Source: Bradyrhizobium sp. WBAH42 (GTDB lineage: Bacteria > Pseudomonadota > Alphaproteobacteria > Rhizobiales > Xanthobacteraceae). Taken from it: a stretch of DNA of 64,000 bases. Positions 18,883 through 27,911 of this stretch are shown in pieces. A program made the position numbers and the translations under genes. The notes below the pieces were generated by a model, which worked only from the letters and a program-made list of their open reading frames with translations, did no database searches and was not told the DNA's origin. How positions within the stretch are numbered: position 1 is the first letter of the stretch; each line of letters starts with the position of its first letter. Where the stretch lies: positions 3,171,001-3,235,000 of the forward strand of contig NZ_CP036533.1 in assembly GCF_024585265.1 (NCBI RefSeq), read 5' to 3'.

Positions 18883-19290
18883 ATGACGATGATTCTGATC
18901 GGGCTCGGCGCCGGCGGCTGCAGCTTTTCCCGCAACGACAGCACCGCCTATGCCAAGGGCGACGACAGCGACCTCACCGGCTCGATCGCGCGGCCGGCAA
19001 AGGACGCTCCCCCGACCGAGACCGATCTCGCCTTCACCCGCAACGCCGCCTCCGACGTGCTCAGCAAGGGCGACAAGGATTCCAGCCAGCATTGGGAGAA
19101 TCCGGAGACCGGGGCGCGCGGCTCGGTGACGCCCATCGCCCAGTCCTACGCCGCCGAGGACGGGCGCAAATGCCGCGACTTCCTGGCGAGCTACGTCAAC
19201 GGCAACACCGAAAGCTGGCTCCAGGGCGCCGGCTGCCAAAGCAGCCGTGGCCGTTGGGAGATTCATACGCTAAAGCCGTGGCGGAGCTGA
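18883..19290 (+). CDS. Lipoprotein of the RT0821/Lpp0805 surface-antigen type
   Basis: A 135-residue protein with MTMILIGLGAGGCSFSRNDS at its N-terminus; GAGGC is a lipobox. The C-terminal half has the RT0821-type pattern: ENPETGARGSVTPIAQSY, then GRKCRDFLASYVNGNTESWL, QGAGC and GRWEI. The n-region from ATG 18883 lacks a positive charge, and the open frame upstream includes TTG codons at 18808 and 18811 that could extend it. A TATATAGGGCA stretch near 18828 may be a promoter instead. Likely an outer-membrane lipoprotein of unknown role. Confidence 0.75.
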   Translation: MTMILIGLGAGGCSFSRNDSTAYAKGDDSDLTGSIARPAKDAPPTETDLAFTRNAASDVLSKGDKDSSQHWENPETGARGSVTPIAQSYAAEDGRKCRDFLASYVNGNTESWLQGAGCQSSRGRWEIHTLKPWRS

Positions 19291-19340
19291 GCACGATCCG
19301 GAAAAAGCGGGAACCGGTTTTCCGATAAGGCCATGCTCCA
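19289..19340. repeat. GCACGATCCGGAAAA...TTTTCCGATAAGGCCATGC palindrome
   Basis: A short inverted repeat with the arms CGGAAAAAGCGGGAACC and GGTTTTCCG lies just behind the lipoprotein gene stop. Its type (ATGATCCGGAAA ... TTTCCG ... ATCATGC) is spread through Bradyrhizobium genomes. A second, longer copy is at 20421-20496. Confidence 0.6.
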
Positions 19341-19458
19341 AACATAGAGCTTCGGCTCGCGTTCCTAGTTGCAAAAATGCCACTCTCTTCCCACATGACC
19401 GGCAGGTGGGGCGGGGAGCCCTTTGAACAATTCGATTTTCTTGAAGGAGACGTGACGA

Positions 19459-20421
19459 ATGCGCGACCCCTATGAGGTCTTGGGGGTGCCGCGGAGCGCC
19501 AGCGCTGCCGCGATCAAGAGCGCCTATCGCAAGCTGGCCAAGAAGCACCATCCGGACAGCAACAAGGGTGATCCGAAGGCGGCCGAACGCTTCGCCGAGA
19601 TCAACTCGGCCAACGAGATCCTCGGCGACGAGGACAAGCGCAAGCAGTTTGACCGCGGCGAGATCGACGCCGATGGCAAGCCGCGCTTCCAGGGTTTTCC
19701 GGGCGGCGGCGGACCTCGCGGCCGCGCCGGCCCTGGCGGGTTCGAAAGCTATACGTTCCGAAGCGGCGGTGCGGGCGGCCCGGGCGGCGGCGCGTTCGAG
19801 GACATCCTCAACAGCATGTTCGGCGGCGGAATGCGCGGCGCGCGGCCCGGAGCCGGCGGCGGTGCCCAGTTCGAGTTCGACACCGGCGGCGTCGGGCTCG
19901 ATCTCGACGTCAACGTCGCCATGAGCGTCTCGCTGGAAGAGGCGGTCAAGGGCGGCGAGAAGCGGGTCCGGCTCCCGACGGGGAAGGAGCTCAACGTCAA
20001 GATTCCGGCCGGAGTCACCGAGGGCCAACAGATCCGGCTCCGGGGGCAGGGCGAAAGCGCGCAGGGCCATCCGCCCGGCGATCTCCTGATCACCATCAAC
20101 ATCGCGCCGCACCCGTTCTTCAAGGTCGAGGGCGCCGACCTCCGGATCGACCTGCCTGTCACGCTTTACGAGGCGGTGCTCGGCGGCAAGGTCCGCGTGC
20201 CCACCCTCGGCAATGCCGTGGAGCTCTCGGTCCCCAAAAACACCTCCAGCGGCCGGACCTTCCGCCTCAAGGGCAAGGGCCTGCCGAAATCTGGCGGGAC
20301 CGGGGACCTCTTCGTCACCATCAGGATTATGCTACCGGACGGGAACGACGCCGAGCTTGAAGCATTGATGGAGAAGTGGCGGGACCAACACCCCTACAAT
20401 CCACGTAGCGGGATTGGCTAA
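19459..20421 (+). CDS. DnaJ-domain co-chaperone (CbpA/DnaJ class II type)
   Basis: A 320-residue protein. Residues 1-70 form a J domain ([20 protein letters not shown], then [11 protein letters not shown] with the HPD tripeptide that stimulates DnaK). A Gly/Phe-rich linker (residues 74-130) contains [19 protein letters not shown]. The DnaJ C-terminal substrate domain follows without the zinc-finger module: [37 protein letters not shown] and [18 protein letters not shown]. This order is that of CbpA. ATG 19459 has AAGGAGACGTG nearby. No ROSE-type thermometer was found upstream. Confidence 0.93.
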   Translation: MRDPYEVLGVPRSASAAAIKSAYRKLAKKHHPDSNKGDPKAAERFAEINSANEILGDEDKRKQFDRGEIDADGKPRFQGFPGGGGPRGRAGPGGFESYTFRSGGAGGPGGGAFEDILNSMFGGGMRGARPGAGGGAQFEFDTGGVGLDLDVNVAMSVSLEEAVKGGEKRVRLPTGKELNVKIPAGVTEGQQIRLRGQGESAQGHPPGDLLITINIAPHPFFKVEGADLRIDLPVTLYEAVLGGKVRVPTLGNAVELSVPKNTSSGRTFRLKGKGLPKSGGTGDLFVTIRIMLPDGNDAELEALMEKWRDQHPYNPRSGIG

Positions 20422-20842
20422 GCATGATCCGGAACCGGAGGGCCGCGTTAGCGCAAAGTGCGTCGCGGTTTTCCGCAAAGATCATGCGCAAACAAAGAGC
20501 AAAAGCGCGAGTCATCGCGCTTTAGGGCGCGATCGAACTGAAGGGGTTCTCCTAAAGGACCACGGCGTCATCCGGAGATGATGCTCATCATATGCCTGAG
20601 GCGTGGGTCACGCTTCATGGTTTCGACGTGTCGGCTGTCCGGCGGGGCAGCCGATGAAAAGGTGCGGCCTCGAGAGGGGGACCAGCGCGGTACCAAAAAC
20701 CCCAATCGAGGCCGCCCGCGTCGATCGGCGGATCGAACGCCACTCATAATCGCGTGAACACCCGGTGCGATAATGAGACGCGTCGATGTCCTGATTCCAA
20801 ATTTTCGATGACGGAATCTGGGCACCGCGCCTGTGCAGTTGT
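20422..20842. other. Non-coding gap with a dispersed palindrome
   Basis: No gene is supported in these 421 bases between the DnaJ-like gene and the anti-sigma gene (convergent). The first 75 bases are a copy of the ATGATCCGG palindrome (20421-20496), with arms GCATGATCCGG and GATCATGC around TTTTCCG. The rest shows short hairpins such as GATGATGCTCATCAT but no T tract. Confidence 0.55.
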
Positions 20843-21613
20843 CTAGGTGCCGTTTTTCTCTGCTTGGTCGTAGACGGCCTGCGCCACCCTGGTGAGCCGC
20901 TCGCGATCACTGCTGCCGCTGACGACGTAGCCGACGCCGCGCTCGGACCAGAACAACGCGCCGTCCTTGTCCGTCTTGGCGTAGCGCATTTGCGTTGCAC
21001 CATTCTCGGTCTTGGCAGAGTAGATCGTGTACCGCTCGCCCGAGGCGCCCTCGTACATCAGGAACGACGCCGGACCGTTCGGGCCCGGCAGCAGCCGGCC
21101 GCCGACCAGCTTCAGCCCGCTCGCCTCCAGGTTCGGCGCGAACACGGTCCAGCCGCAGCGCCGGGTCAGCCAGGCCTGCAAGTGATCGCGCTCGTTGCCG
21201 CCGACCTCCACGGGATGGCGGACCTCCACGACATAGAGCCGGTGCGCACCGAGCGCGTCCGCCGTAAAGCTCTGGAAGGTCGAGGGTGCGTTGGCGGCGC
21301 CATGCGCCACCCAGCCGACGGTGCCGCCGGCGACGAAGGCAACCAGCACGGCGGCGGCGGCGCCATAGAGCCATTGCCGCGGGCGGCGCTCCAGCCGCTC
21401 GAGCTCGAGCCGCGCGGGCACCGGCTCATGGACGACCGAATCGTAACGGGCGTGCAGCATCTCGGCCATGGTCCGCCAGGACTGCACCCGCTCGGCGTCG
21501 TCGGGGTGGGCTGCAAGAAAGGCCTCGACGTCGGCGCGTCGCTCAGCCGGCAGCTCGCCGTCGACATAGGCGTGCAGTTCGTCCTCGGTCACTGGGATGT
21601 TGCGGTCGTTCAT
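20843..21613 (-). CDS. Anti-sigma factor, membrane-anchored (FecR/RskA-like)
   Basis: A 256-residue protein. The cytosolic N-terminus (TEDELHAYVDGELPAERRAD, LAAHPDDAERVQSWRTMAEM) is the anti-sigma domain that holds the partner sigma factor. It lacks the Cys pair of zinc-type anti-sigmas. One transmembrane helix (QWLYGAAAAVLVAFVAGGTV) leads to a periplasmic domain with LEASGLKLVGGRLLPGPNGP and VGYVVSGSSDRERL. It is 52 bp downstream of the sigma gene on the same strand. ATG 21613 is chosen by homology in length to such proteins. Confidence 0.88.
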   Translation of the reverse strand: MNDRNIPVTEDELHAYVDGELPAERRADVEAFLAAHPDDAERVQSWRTMAEMLHARYDSVVHEPVPARLELERLERRPRQWLYGAAAAVLVAFVAGGTVGWVAHGAANAPSTFQSFTADALGAHRLYVVEVRHPVEVGGNERDHLQAWLTRRCGWTVFAPNLEASGLKLVGGRLLPGPNGPASFLMYEGASGERYTIYSAKTENGATQMRYAKTDKDGALFWSERGVGYVVSGSSDRERLTRVAQAVYDQAEKNGT

Positions 21614-21665
21614 ATCGGTCTCTGCGGCCCAAAATATCTTCTGCAAGTCAGTTTCGCGCAGCTCA

Positions 21666-22154
21666 TCATTTCACCCGCCTGAGCGCCGTCCGCTCACCCT
21701 CGAGCGAGGCTTTGACGTGGGCCCTAGCGCGTGCCAGGCGCGACATCACGGTGCCGATCGGCACGCCCTGGATGTCGGCAACCTCGCGGTAGCTCATGCC
21801 TTCCAGCATCACCAGGAGCAGCACCGAACGCTGCTCCTCGACGAGAGTAGCCAGCGCCTTCTCGATGTCGCGTCCCTCGGCCTCGGTCCCGCTGGCATCC
21901 GGGTTGTTATCCGTCAGCGGCATGAATTGCGGCCGCCTTGCCAGGGAACGCCGCCGATTCTTGTTGAGGTTGGTCAGGATCGTATAGAGCCAGCTCCTGA
22001 CGTCGCCTCCGAGAAACAGCCGCTCCGAACGCAGCGCGCGTACCAACGTATCCTGGACCAGATCGTCGGCCGCATCCGCATCGCGCGTGAGCGCGCGGGC
22101 ATAGCGGCGCAACGCCGGGATCATGGCTTCCACACTCTGGCGAAACGCATTCAT
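21666..22154 (-). CDS. ECF RNA polymerase sigma factor
   Basis: A 162-residue sigma-70 of the extracytoplasmic-function class. Region 2 is DDLVQDTLVRALRSERLFLG and RSWLYTILTNLNKNRRRS; region 4 is LATLVEEQRSVLLLVMLEG, MSYREVADIQGVPIGTVMSR and LARARAHVKASL. The pair with a membrane anti-sigma means it likely answers an envelope or oxidative signal. ATG 22154 (MNAFRQSVEAMIP) is used. A sequence GGAATA-16-TGTTAT lies 44-72 bases upstream and could be its own promoter. Confidence 0.92.
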   Translation of the reverse strand: MNAFRQSVEAMIPALRRYARALTRDADAADDLVQDTLVRALRSERLFLGGDVRSWLYTILTNLNKNRRRSLARRPQFMPLTDNNPDASGTEAEGRDIEKALATLVEEQRSVLLLVMLEGMSYREVADIQGVPIGTVMSRLARARAHVKASLEGERTALRRVK

Positions 22155-22198
22155 TGCAGTCTTGACGTCCCTGGCGTTCGGCGCGCGCCTATAGCGAT

Positions 22199-22226
22199 CA
22201 TAACACCCGAGCGGAACGGCTATTCC
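22199..22226 (-). promoter_or_regulatory. Candidate ECF-type promoter of the sigma gene
   Basis: On the minus strand GGAATA (22226-22221) and TGTTAT (22204-22199) are spaced by 16 bases, the layout of many ECF promoters with a GGAA start in the -35 box. It lies 44 bases upstream of the sigma gene ATG. Weak evidence: one site, read by eye. Confidence 0.3.
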
Positions 22227-22326
22227 GGTCCTCGAAACAGCGTTAACGCCGCGGATTTGGGCTGTACCGCGGGGGAGGGCTGGTGTACCTCCAGACCTCA
22301 ACGAGAGTTCGACGGGACGTGCAAAA

Positions 22327-23142
22327 ATGGCGCAGAATTCGGGTCTGATGCAAGGAAAGCGCGGGGTCATCCTCGGCGTCGCCAACAACCGCTCGATCGC
22401 CTGGGGCATCGCCAAGGCATGCCACGCCGCGGGTGCCGAGCTCGCCTTCACCTATCAGGGCGATGCGCTGAAGAAGCGCGTCGAGCCGCTCGCCGCCGAG
22501 ATCGGCGGCCTCGTGCTCGGCCATTGCGACGTCACGGATGCCGCGACCATCGATGCCGCCTTCGCGGTGCTGAAGGAGAAGTGGGGCAAGATCGACTTCC
22601 TGGTGCATGCGATCGCCTATGGCGAGCAGCTCGACGGCCGCTACGTCGACACCACGCAGGAGAATTTTTCGAAATCGATGCTGATCTCCTGCTATTCGTT
22701 CACGGCGGTGGCGCAGCGCGCCGAGAAGCTGATGACGGATGGCGGTTCGCTGATCACGCTCTCCTATTACGGCGCCGAGAAGTGGATGCCGCATTACAAC
22801 GTGATGGGCGTGGCCAAGGCGGCGCTGGAAGCCAGCGTGCGCTATCTCGCCGCCGATCTCGGCGAGAAGAACATCCGCGTCAACGCGATCTCGGCAGGCC
22901 CCATCAAGACGCTGGCGGCGTCCGGCATCGGCGACTTCCGCTATATCCTGAAGTGGAACGAGACCAATGCGCCGATGCGTCGCAACGTCTCCACCGAAGA
23001 CGTCGGCGGCAGCGCGCTGTATTTCCTCTCCGACCTCTCGCGCGGCGTTACCGGCGAGGTGCACCACGTCGATTCCGGCTATCACGTGCTCGGCATGAAG
23101 CGGCCGGATGCACCTGATATCTCGCTTGGCGGGAAGGACTAG
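22327..23142 (+). CDS. fabI: Enoyl-[acyl-carrier-protein] reductase (NADH)
   Basis: A 271-residue enzyme of type II fatty-acid synthesis that reduces the enoyl-ACP double bond. GVANNRSIAWGIAKACHAAG is the FabI nucleotide entry, VHAIAYG the second, and SYYGAEKWMPHYNVMGVAKA holds the catalytic Tyr and the YxxxxxxK lysine. SAGPIKTLAASGIGDF and HVDSGYHVLGM finish the family pattern. ATG 22327 follows GACGGGACGTGCAAAA. It is divergent from the ECF sigma gene and 12 bp from the next gene, so the pair may form one transcript. Confidence 0.95.
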   Translation: MAQNSGLMQGKRGVILGVANNRSIAWGIAKACHAAGAELAFTYQGDALKKRVEPLAAEIGGLVLGHCDVTDAATIDAAFAVLKEKWGKIDFLVHAIAYGEQLDGRYVDTTQENFSKSMLISCYSFTAVAQRAEKLMTDGGSLITLSYYGAEKWMPHYNVMGVAKAALEASVRYLAADLGEKNIRVNAISAGPIKTLAASGIGDFRYILKWNETNAPMRRNVSTEDVGGSALYFLSDLSRGVTGEVHHVDSGYHVLGMKRPDAPDISLGGKD

Positions 23143-23154
23143 CCACTAGCTCAA

Positions 23155-23754
23155 ATGCCCGGGCCTACGATCTACTATCTTCGCCACGGCGAGACCGAGT
23201 GGAATGCGCTCGGCAGGCTTCAGGGCACCAGGGACGTTCCGCTGAACGCGCGCGGCCGCAGCCAGGCCGTGCACGCCGGCGCCGTTCTGGCCGAACTGTT
23301 CAAGCGCGACGCACGCGACAAGGCCGCGCTGCCCTACGTGTCGAGCCCGCTCGGCCGTGCGCGCCAGACCATGGAGCTCGCGCGCGGCAAGCTCGAATTG
23401 CCGCCTGCCGATTACGCGCTCGACGATCGTCTGCGCGAGATCGGCTACGGCACCTGGGAGGGGCTGACGCTGGCTGAGAGCGAGGCGAAGGATCCGGACA
23501 TCTATGCAAGGCGCCTCGCCGACAAATGGACCGTGGGGCCTGCGGGCGGGGAGACCTACGCCGACGTGCAGGTCCGCGTGCGCGCCTGGTACGACCAGCT
23601 CCGGACCGACACCGTCGCGGTGGCCCATGGCGGGACCTGCCGGGCTCTGATGGTGTCCCTGGGGCTCGAGACACCCGCCAGCGCCGCCGAGCTCTATATA
23701 GAGCAGGGCGCCGTCTACGTGTTCCGCGACGGGCGGCTGGAGAAGTTCAGTTAG
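23155..23754 (+). CDS. Histidine phosphatase family protein (phosphoglycerate-mutase like)
   Basis: A 199-residue enzyme of the acid phosphatase/PGAM superfamily. The phospho-accepting histidine is in YLRHGETEWNALGRLQG at residue 11. YVSSPLGRARQTME supplies the second Arg; EIGYGTWEGLTL and VAHGGTCRALM with the second His complete the pocket. The substrate could be a sugar phosphate or a cofactor phosphate. It starts 12 bases after the fabI stop. Confidence 0.9.
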   Translation: MPGPTIYYLRHGETEWNALGRLQGTRDVPLNARGRSQAVHAGAVLAELFKRDARDKAALPYVSSPLGRARQTMELARGKLELPPADYALDDRLREIGYGTWEGLTLAESEAKDPDIYARRLADKWTVGPAGGETYADVQVRVRAWYDQLRTDTVAVAHGGTCRALMVSLGLETPASAAELYIEQGAVYVFRDGRLEKFS

Positions 23755-23769
23755 GGCAGCCCCATCCCC

Positions 23770-23900
23770 ACCGTCGTGCCCGGGCTTGTCCCGGGCATCC
23801 ACGCACTTTACCTCCCGACCTAAGAACGTGGATGGCCGGGCCTTCGCCTCGCCGAAGCGGCTTCGGCCGCGCAGGCGGGACGGGCCCGGCCATGACGACG
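23770..23900. repeat. Intergenic palindrome (CGTCGTGCCCGGGCTTGTCC type)
   Basis: Nested inverted repeats: CGTCGTGCCCGGGC near the left end against GGGCCCGGCCATGACGACG at the right, with CCCGGGCTTGTCCCGGG as an inner hairpin and CATCCACG/CGTGGATG in the middle. It fills the gap between the histidine phosphatase and aroC genes. Confidence 0.65.
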
Positions 23901-23967
23901 CTGGCGGCCATTTGACCCCTCATCGAGAGCGCGTTACCACACGCCGGGATCGAACCTGCGAGTAGCG

Positions 23968-25056
23968 ATGTCCTTCAACACCTTCGGCCACATGTTCCGC
24001 GTCACCACCTTCGGCGAGAGCCATGGGGTGGCGATCGGCTGCGTGGTCGACGGCTGCCCGCCGATGATCCCGCTCACCGAGGCCGACATCCAGCGGGATC
24101 TCGACCGCCGGCGTCCCGGCCAGTCGCGCTTCACCACCCAGCGCCAGGAGCCGGACCAGGTGAAGATCCTCTCCGGCGTGATGGCGCATCCGGAGACCGG
24201 CGTGCAGGTGACGACGGGCACGCCGATCGGCCTTCTGATCGAGAACACCGACCAGCGCTCGAAGGACTATTCCGAGATCAAGGACAAGTTTCGTCCCGGT
24301 CACGCCGACTTCACCTATGAGGCGAAGTACGGCCTGCGCGATTATCGCGGCGGCGGGCGCTCCTCGGCGCGCGAGACCGCGATGCGGGTTGCCGCCGGCG
24401 CCATCGCGCGGAAAGTGCTGCCCGACGTGAAGGTGCGGGGCGCCTTGGTGCAGATCGGTCCGCACAAGATCGATCGCGACAAGTGGGATTGGGACGAGAT
24501 CGCCAGAAATCCGTTCTTCTGTCCCGACAAGGACAAGGCCGCGTTCTTCGAGACCTATCTCGACGGCATCCGCAAGAGCGGCTCCTCGATCGGCGCGGTG
24601 ATCGAGGTCGTCGCCGAAGGCGTGCCGGCAGGTCTTGGTGCTCCGATCTACGCCAAGCTCGATTCCGATCTGGCGGGTGCGATGATGACCATCAACGCGG
24701 TGAAGGGCGTCGAGATTGGCGCCGGTTTTGGCGCGGCAGAACTGACCGGTGAGGAGAACGCCGACGAGATGCGCTCCGGCAATGACGGCACGCGCTTCCT
24801 GTCCAACCACGCCGGCGGCGTGCTGGGCGGCATCTCCACCGGACAGCCCGTGGTGGTGCGTTTCGCGGTGAAGCCGACCTCGTCGATCCTGCAGCCGCGT
24901 CTCACCGTCGATAGGCAAGGCACCGAGACCGAGATCTTCACCAAGGGCCGCCATGACCCCTGCGTCGGCATCCGTGCCGTCCCCGTCGGCGAGGCCATGA
25001 TGGCCTGCGTGCTGGCCGATCACTTCCTGCGCGATCGCGGGCAGGTAGGACGTTGA
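23968..25056 (+). CDS. aroC: Chorismate synthase
   Basis: A 362-residue FMN enzyme that makes chorismate from EPSP, the last shared step of aromatic amino acid synthesis. Signatures are [17 protein letters not shown] at the N-terminus, [13 protein letters not shown], the [15 protein letters not shown] loop, [20 protein letters not shown] and KPTSSI, with ILRPRH-like [19 protein letters not shown] at the end. Length is normal. A half copy of the chromosomal palindrome (CTTTCCCGCTTGGGAGAGG) lies just behind the gene. Confidence 0.96.
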   Translation: MSFNTFGHMFRVTTFGESHGVAIGCVVDGCPPMIPLTEADIQRDLDRRRPGQSRFTTQRQEPDQVKILSGVMAHPETGVQVTTGTPIGLLIENTDQRSKDYSEIKDKFRPGHADFTYEAKYGLRDYRGGGRSSARETAMRVAAGAIARKVLPDVKVRGALVQIGPHKIDRDKWDWDEIARNPFFCPDKDKAAFFETYLDGIRKSGSSIGAVIEVVAEGVPAGLGAPIYAKLDSDLAGAMMTINAVKGVEIGAGFGAAELTGEENADEMRSGNDGTRFLSNHAGGVLGGISTGQPVVVRFAVKPTSSILQPRLTVDRQGTETEIFTKGRHDPCVGIRAVPVGEAMMACVLADHFLRDRGQVGR

Positions 25057-25170
25057 CGCCCTTCCACCTCTTTCCCGCTTGGGAGAGGTGAAGACACCTC
25101 GGTGACAATGTCGCGGTACTAGCCCACCGTGCAGCTTGACGACCCCGCAACTTCGTCCGCAAATGCAGCC

Positions 25171-26361
25171 ATGAACAGCTCCGAGCTTCAGCGCGTCTGC
25201 AACTGGCTGATCGACGGCGTCTGGTCGGCTCAGGAGCCGGCCGAGATGATCGCCGATTTCTGCGAACGTCTGGTCGCCGCCGGCTTGCCGCTGTCGCGTT
25301 TCGGCATCTTCATCCGCACGCTGCATCCCGAAGTCTTCGGCCGCAACTTCATCTGGCGGCACGGTCAGGATGTCGAAATCGGCAGCGTCGATTTCGAGGT
25401 CCTGGACACACCGCAATTCGCCCGCAGCCCGCTTCGCGTCGTGTTCGAGCAGGGCATCGAGGTCAGGGGCCGCGCAAGCGATCCCGACAGCAGGCGATTT
25501 CCGTTCCTCGAAGAGATGCATGCCGAAGGCGCGACCGACTATATCGCGGTGCCGTTGCGCTTTCTCGACGGCTCCGTCCACGCAACGAGCTGGATCACGC
25601 AGCATCCCGATGGCTTCAGCGACGACGACATCGCGGCCATCCGAGCCGTCATAGCCCCGCTCGCGCGCGTCAGCGAGATCATCAGCCTGCGCCGCACCGC
25701 CGAGATGCTGCTCGACACCTATGTCGGCAATCGCGCCGGCGCGCGCATCCTCGGCGGCCAGATCCGACGCGGTCACAACGACACCATGCAGGCGGCGATC
25801 TGGCTGTCGGACCTGCGCGGCTTCACCGCGCTGTCGGACCGGCTGCCGGCCGAGACGGTGGTCGAGATCCTCAACCAGTATTTCGACTGCCAGGTCGCCG
25901 CGATCCGCGGCCATGGCGGCGAGGTGTTGAAATTCATGGGCGATGGCCTGCTCGCCGTGTTTCCGATCGACGAATATGTCGGCGATGCCGCCCATGTCTG
26001 CGCGCGCGTATTGGAGGCCGCGCGCGAATCCCGCGCAAGCGTCGAGGCGCTCGCCGTTCCGGTCGGCGACGTCGTCGAACGCTTCCGCTTCGGCGTCGCG
26101 CTGCATGTCGGCAACATTCTTTACGGCAATATCGGCGGCGGCAACCGCCTCGACTTCACCTGCATCGGCCCGGCGGTCAATCTCGCCGCGAGGCTTGAGA
26201 AGATCACGGGACGCCTGGGGCGGACCGTCGTGGCCTCGGAAGGTTTTGCCAATGTCTGCCGCCATGATTGGCACCAGCTCGGCGAGTTTCCGATCGCGGG
26301 ATTTTCCAAGGCGCAGCGCGTGTACGGGCTGGCGGAGGAGACGCCGGTGGTGATGGCCTAG
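25171..26361 (+). CDS. Class III adenylate cyclase with N-terminal sensor region
   Basis: A 396-residue protein (or 410 if GTG 25129 is used). The N-terminal ~200 residues (MNSSELQRVCNWLIDGVWSA onward) look like a GAF-like or rhizobial cyclase sensor domain. The catalytic domain starts at AAIWLSDLRGFTALSDRLPA with the first metal Asp, then GHGGEVLKFMGDGLLAVF with the second. GGGNRLDFTCIGPAVNLAAR supplies the base and transition-state residues. So cAMP production is expected. No helix spans the membrane, so it is cytosolic. Neither start has a clear ribosome site. Confidence 0.9.
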   Translation: MNSSELQRVCNWLIDGVWSAQEPAEMIADFCERLVAAGLPLSRFGIFIRTLHPEVFGRNFIWRHGQDVEIGSVDFEVLDTPQFARSPLRVVFEQGIEVRGRASDPDSRRFPFLEEMHAEGATDYIAVPLRFLDGSVHATSWITQHPDGFSDDDIAAIRAVIAPLARVSEIISLRRTAEMLLDTYVGNRAGARILGGQIRRGHNDTMQAAIWLSDLRGFTALSDRLPAETVVEILNQYFDCQVAAIRGHGGEVLKFMGDGLLAVFPIDEYVGDAAHVCARVLEAARESRASVEALAVPVGDVVERFRFGVALHVGNILYGNIGGGNRLDFTCIGPAVNLAARLEKITGRLGRTVVASEGFANVCRHDWHQLGEFPIAGFSKAQRVYGLAEETPVVMA

Positions 26362-26378
26362 CGGCGCCGACGACGGCC

Positions 26379-27140
26379 TCAGCCGCCACGAACATGAGAC
26401 TGTTTCAGGCCGAAGGTCAGCACCCTCAAGGTGATCCACAGCCGCAGCATGGCGAAGCTGAAGATGAAGACGAAATAGATCAGGTTCTTGGTGAACTGCG
26501 TTGCCGACGAGGTTTGCCAGAAGTTCCAGATCGCGGTCCGCACCGCTTCCTGTCCATAGGCGAGGGCGACGTTGATGAGGCCGAGTATGATGACGGCGGC
26601 GCCGAGCCACAGCCCACGCCGTGCGAATTCGCCGATCGCGGCAAACAGGGCGACCTTGCCGTCATCGCGCTCGGCACGGATGATCATGAGCAGGACGATG
26701 GCCGCGATCCATGCGCTCCAGAATCGCCCGGCATGGGTGAACTGGTCGAACGCCATGCCGTCCAGGCCCGCCAAGAGATGGTACGAAGCCTCAATGCCGG
26801 CCGCTTTGGCACTCAGCGCCGCCGCGATCATCAAGAGCATGATCCGCCACAGGATCGAAAAGGAGAGCTTGAACTGCTCGCCCAGTGTCAGCGTACCCAG
26901 CGAGGATTGACCGCCCGCTGCCTCGATCGATTGTTGCGCCGTCGCAAAGAAGGCCAGCAGCACCGAAATGTTGGAAATGATGATTGCGGGCAGCGCCACG
27001 GCGCCGCCGCCGAACGCGATCACGCGCATCGCAGCCGCCAGGATCAACCAGGGCAGGGCATGCAGGAGCTTGAAAGGACCGAACGAGGTCTCCTGGCGGG
27101 CCGGCTTGAGTTCGAGCTGTTTGCGCAGTGCGACTGTCAT
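26379..27140 (-). CDS. Hypothetical multipass membrane protein
   Basis: A 253-residue inner-membrane protein with about six hydrophobic helices (LLHALPWLILAAAMRVIAFG, ALPAIIISNISVLLAFFATA, ILWRIMLLMIAAALSA, FWSAWIAAIVLLMII, RRGLWLGAAVIILGLINVAL and LIYFVFIFSFAMLRLW). No catalytic motif or known transporter signature is visible. It lies convergently with the cyclase gene and tail-to-head with clpS. Function unknown. Confidence 0.7.
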   Translation of the reverse strand: MTVALRKQLELKPARQETSFGPFKLLHALPWLILAAAMRVIAFGGGAVALPAIIISNISVLLAFFATAQQSIEAAGGQSSLGTLTLGEQFKLSFSILWRIMLLMIAAALSAKAAGIEASYHLLAGLDGMAFDQFTHAGRFWSAWIAAIVLLMIIRAERDDGKVALFAAIGEFARRGLWLGAAVIILGLINVALAYGQEAVRTAIWNFWQTSSATQFTKNLIYFVFIFSFAMLRLWITLRVLTFGLKQSHVRGG

Positions 27141-27217
27141 CGCATTGTGGTGACACAGGAGACTAAACCTGCGGTAGCACGGATCGCTAAAATTGACCCG
27201 AAGCAGGCACTCGGCGC

Positions 27218-27523
27218 CTACTCCTCCGGCTCTGTGGTGAACAATAGCGGATAGCCCTTGGCGCGGCCGGCGTCGGTGGCGCGCGTTGCCTTGGTTTCGG
27301 CGACGTCCTTGGTGAAGACGGCGACCACGCAGGCGCCCAGCTTGTGCGCGGTGATCATCACCTTGTAGGCCTGATCCTCGGTCATGCGGAATTCGGCCTT
27401 CAGCACCATGGTGACGAATTCACGCGGCGTGTAGTCGTCGTTGATCAGGATGACCTTGTGCAGCTTCGGCCGCTCGACCTTGGTCTTCGTCCTGGTTTTC
27501 GGCTTGGTGACGGTATCGTTCAT
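27218..27523 (-). CDS. clpS: ATP-dependent Clp protease adaptor ClpS
   Basis: A 101-residue adaptor that gives N-end-rule substrates to ClpAP. The charged N-terminal tail (TKPKTRTKTKVERPK) is followed by HKVILINDDYTPREFVTMVL, the ClpS pocket with the Asn-Asp-Asp-Tyr segment, KVMITAHKLGACVVAVFTKD and ETKATRATDAGRAKGYPLLF. Rhizobia often have two ClpS; this reads as the canonical one. It begins 44 bp behind the DUF190 gene on the same strand and could be read through from the fluoride operon. Confidence 0.93.
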   Translation of the reverse strand: MNDTVTKPKTRTKTKVERPKLHKVILINDDYTPREFVTMVLKAEFRMTEDQAYKVMITAHKLGACVVAVFTKDVAETKATRATDAGRAKGYPLLFTTEPEE

Positions 27524-27567
27524 TCCGCCTCCTGGACACGGCGGGCTCGGGTTCCGGCCGGAAGCGA

Positions 27568-27909
27568 TTAGCTCGCGGCCTTCGCACCATATTGCAGGAC
27601 CTGCACCTTCTCCAAGGTGATCAGACCGCTCGACATCATGCCGTCCAGGATGGGCAGGAATGCGTTGATGTTGTCCTCGCTGTCGACGATCTCGATCAGC
27701 AGCGGCAGGTCTTCCGACAGCCGCAAGATCTTCGAGGTGTGCAGCCGGCTGGACTTGCCGAAGCCCATCGGACCGCGCAGCACGGTGGCGCCGGCCAGAT
27801 GTCGCTCGCGCGCGGTCATCACGATCGCCTCATAGAGCGGCTTGCCGTCATAATGGTCGCTCTCGCCGATGAAGATCCGGAGCGAAACTGCCTGATCGGG
27901 GATTTGCAT
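27568..27909 (-). CDS. DUF190 domain protein (fluoride-operon partner)
   Basis: A 113-residue protein with the DUF190 pattern: LRIFIGESDHYDGKPLYEAI, ERHLAGATVLRGPMGFGKSS, then LSEDLPLLIEIVDSEDNINA and GLITLEKVQVL. This fold is a PII-like/ferredoxin-like small domain and is often encoded next to crcB. GGAG lies just upstream of the ATG at 27909. It is the last gene of a tight operon (2-base gap to crcB). A regulatory role on the fluoride channel is an inference from this placement. Confidence 0.9.
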   Translation of the reverse strand: MQIPDQAVSLRIFIGESDHYDGKPLYEAIVMTARERHLAGATVLRGPMGFGKSSRLHTSKILRLSEDLPLLIEIVDSEDNINAFLPILDGMMSSGLITLEKVQVLQYGAKAAS

Positions 27910-27911
27910 GG

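Noticed and set aside
19330..19458. Possible ROSE-type RNA thermometer before the DnaJ-like gene
   Set aside because: No fitting hairpin with the usual anti-Shine-Dalgarno U-YGCU motif was seen.
23920..26610. An 896-codon minus-strand frame
   Set aside because: It is antisense to aroC and the adenylate cyclase gene, both clear families.
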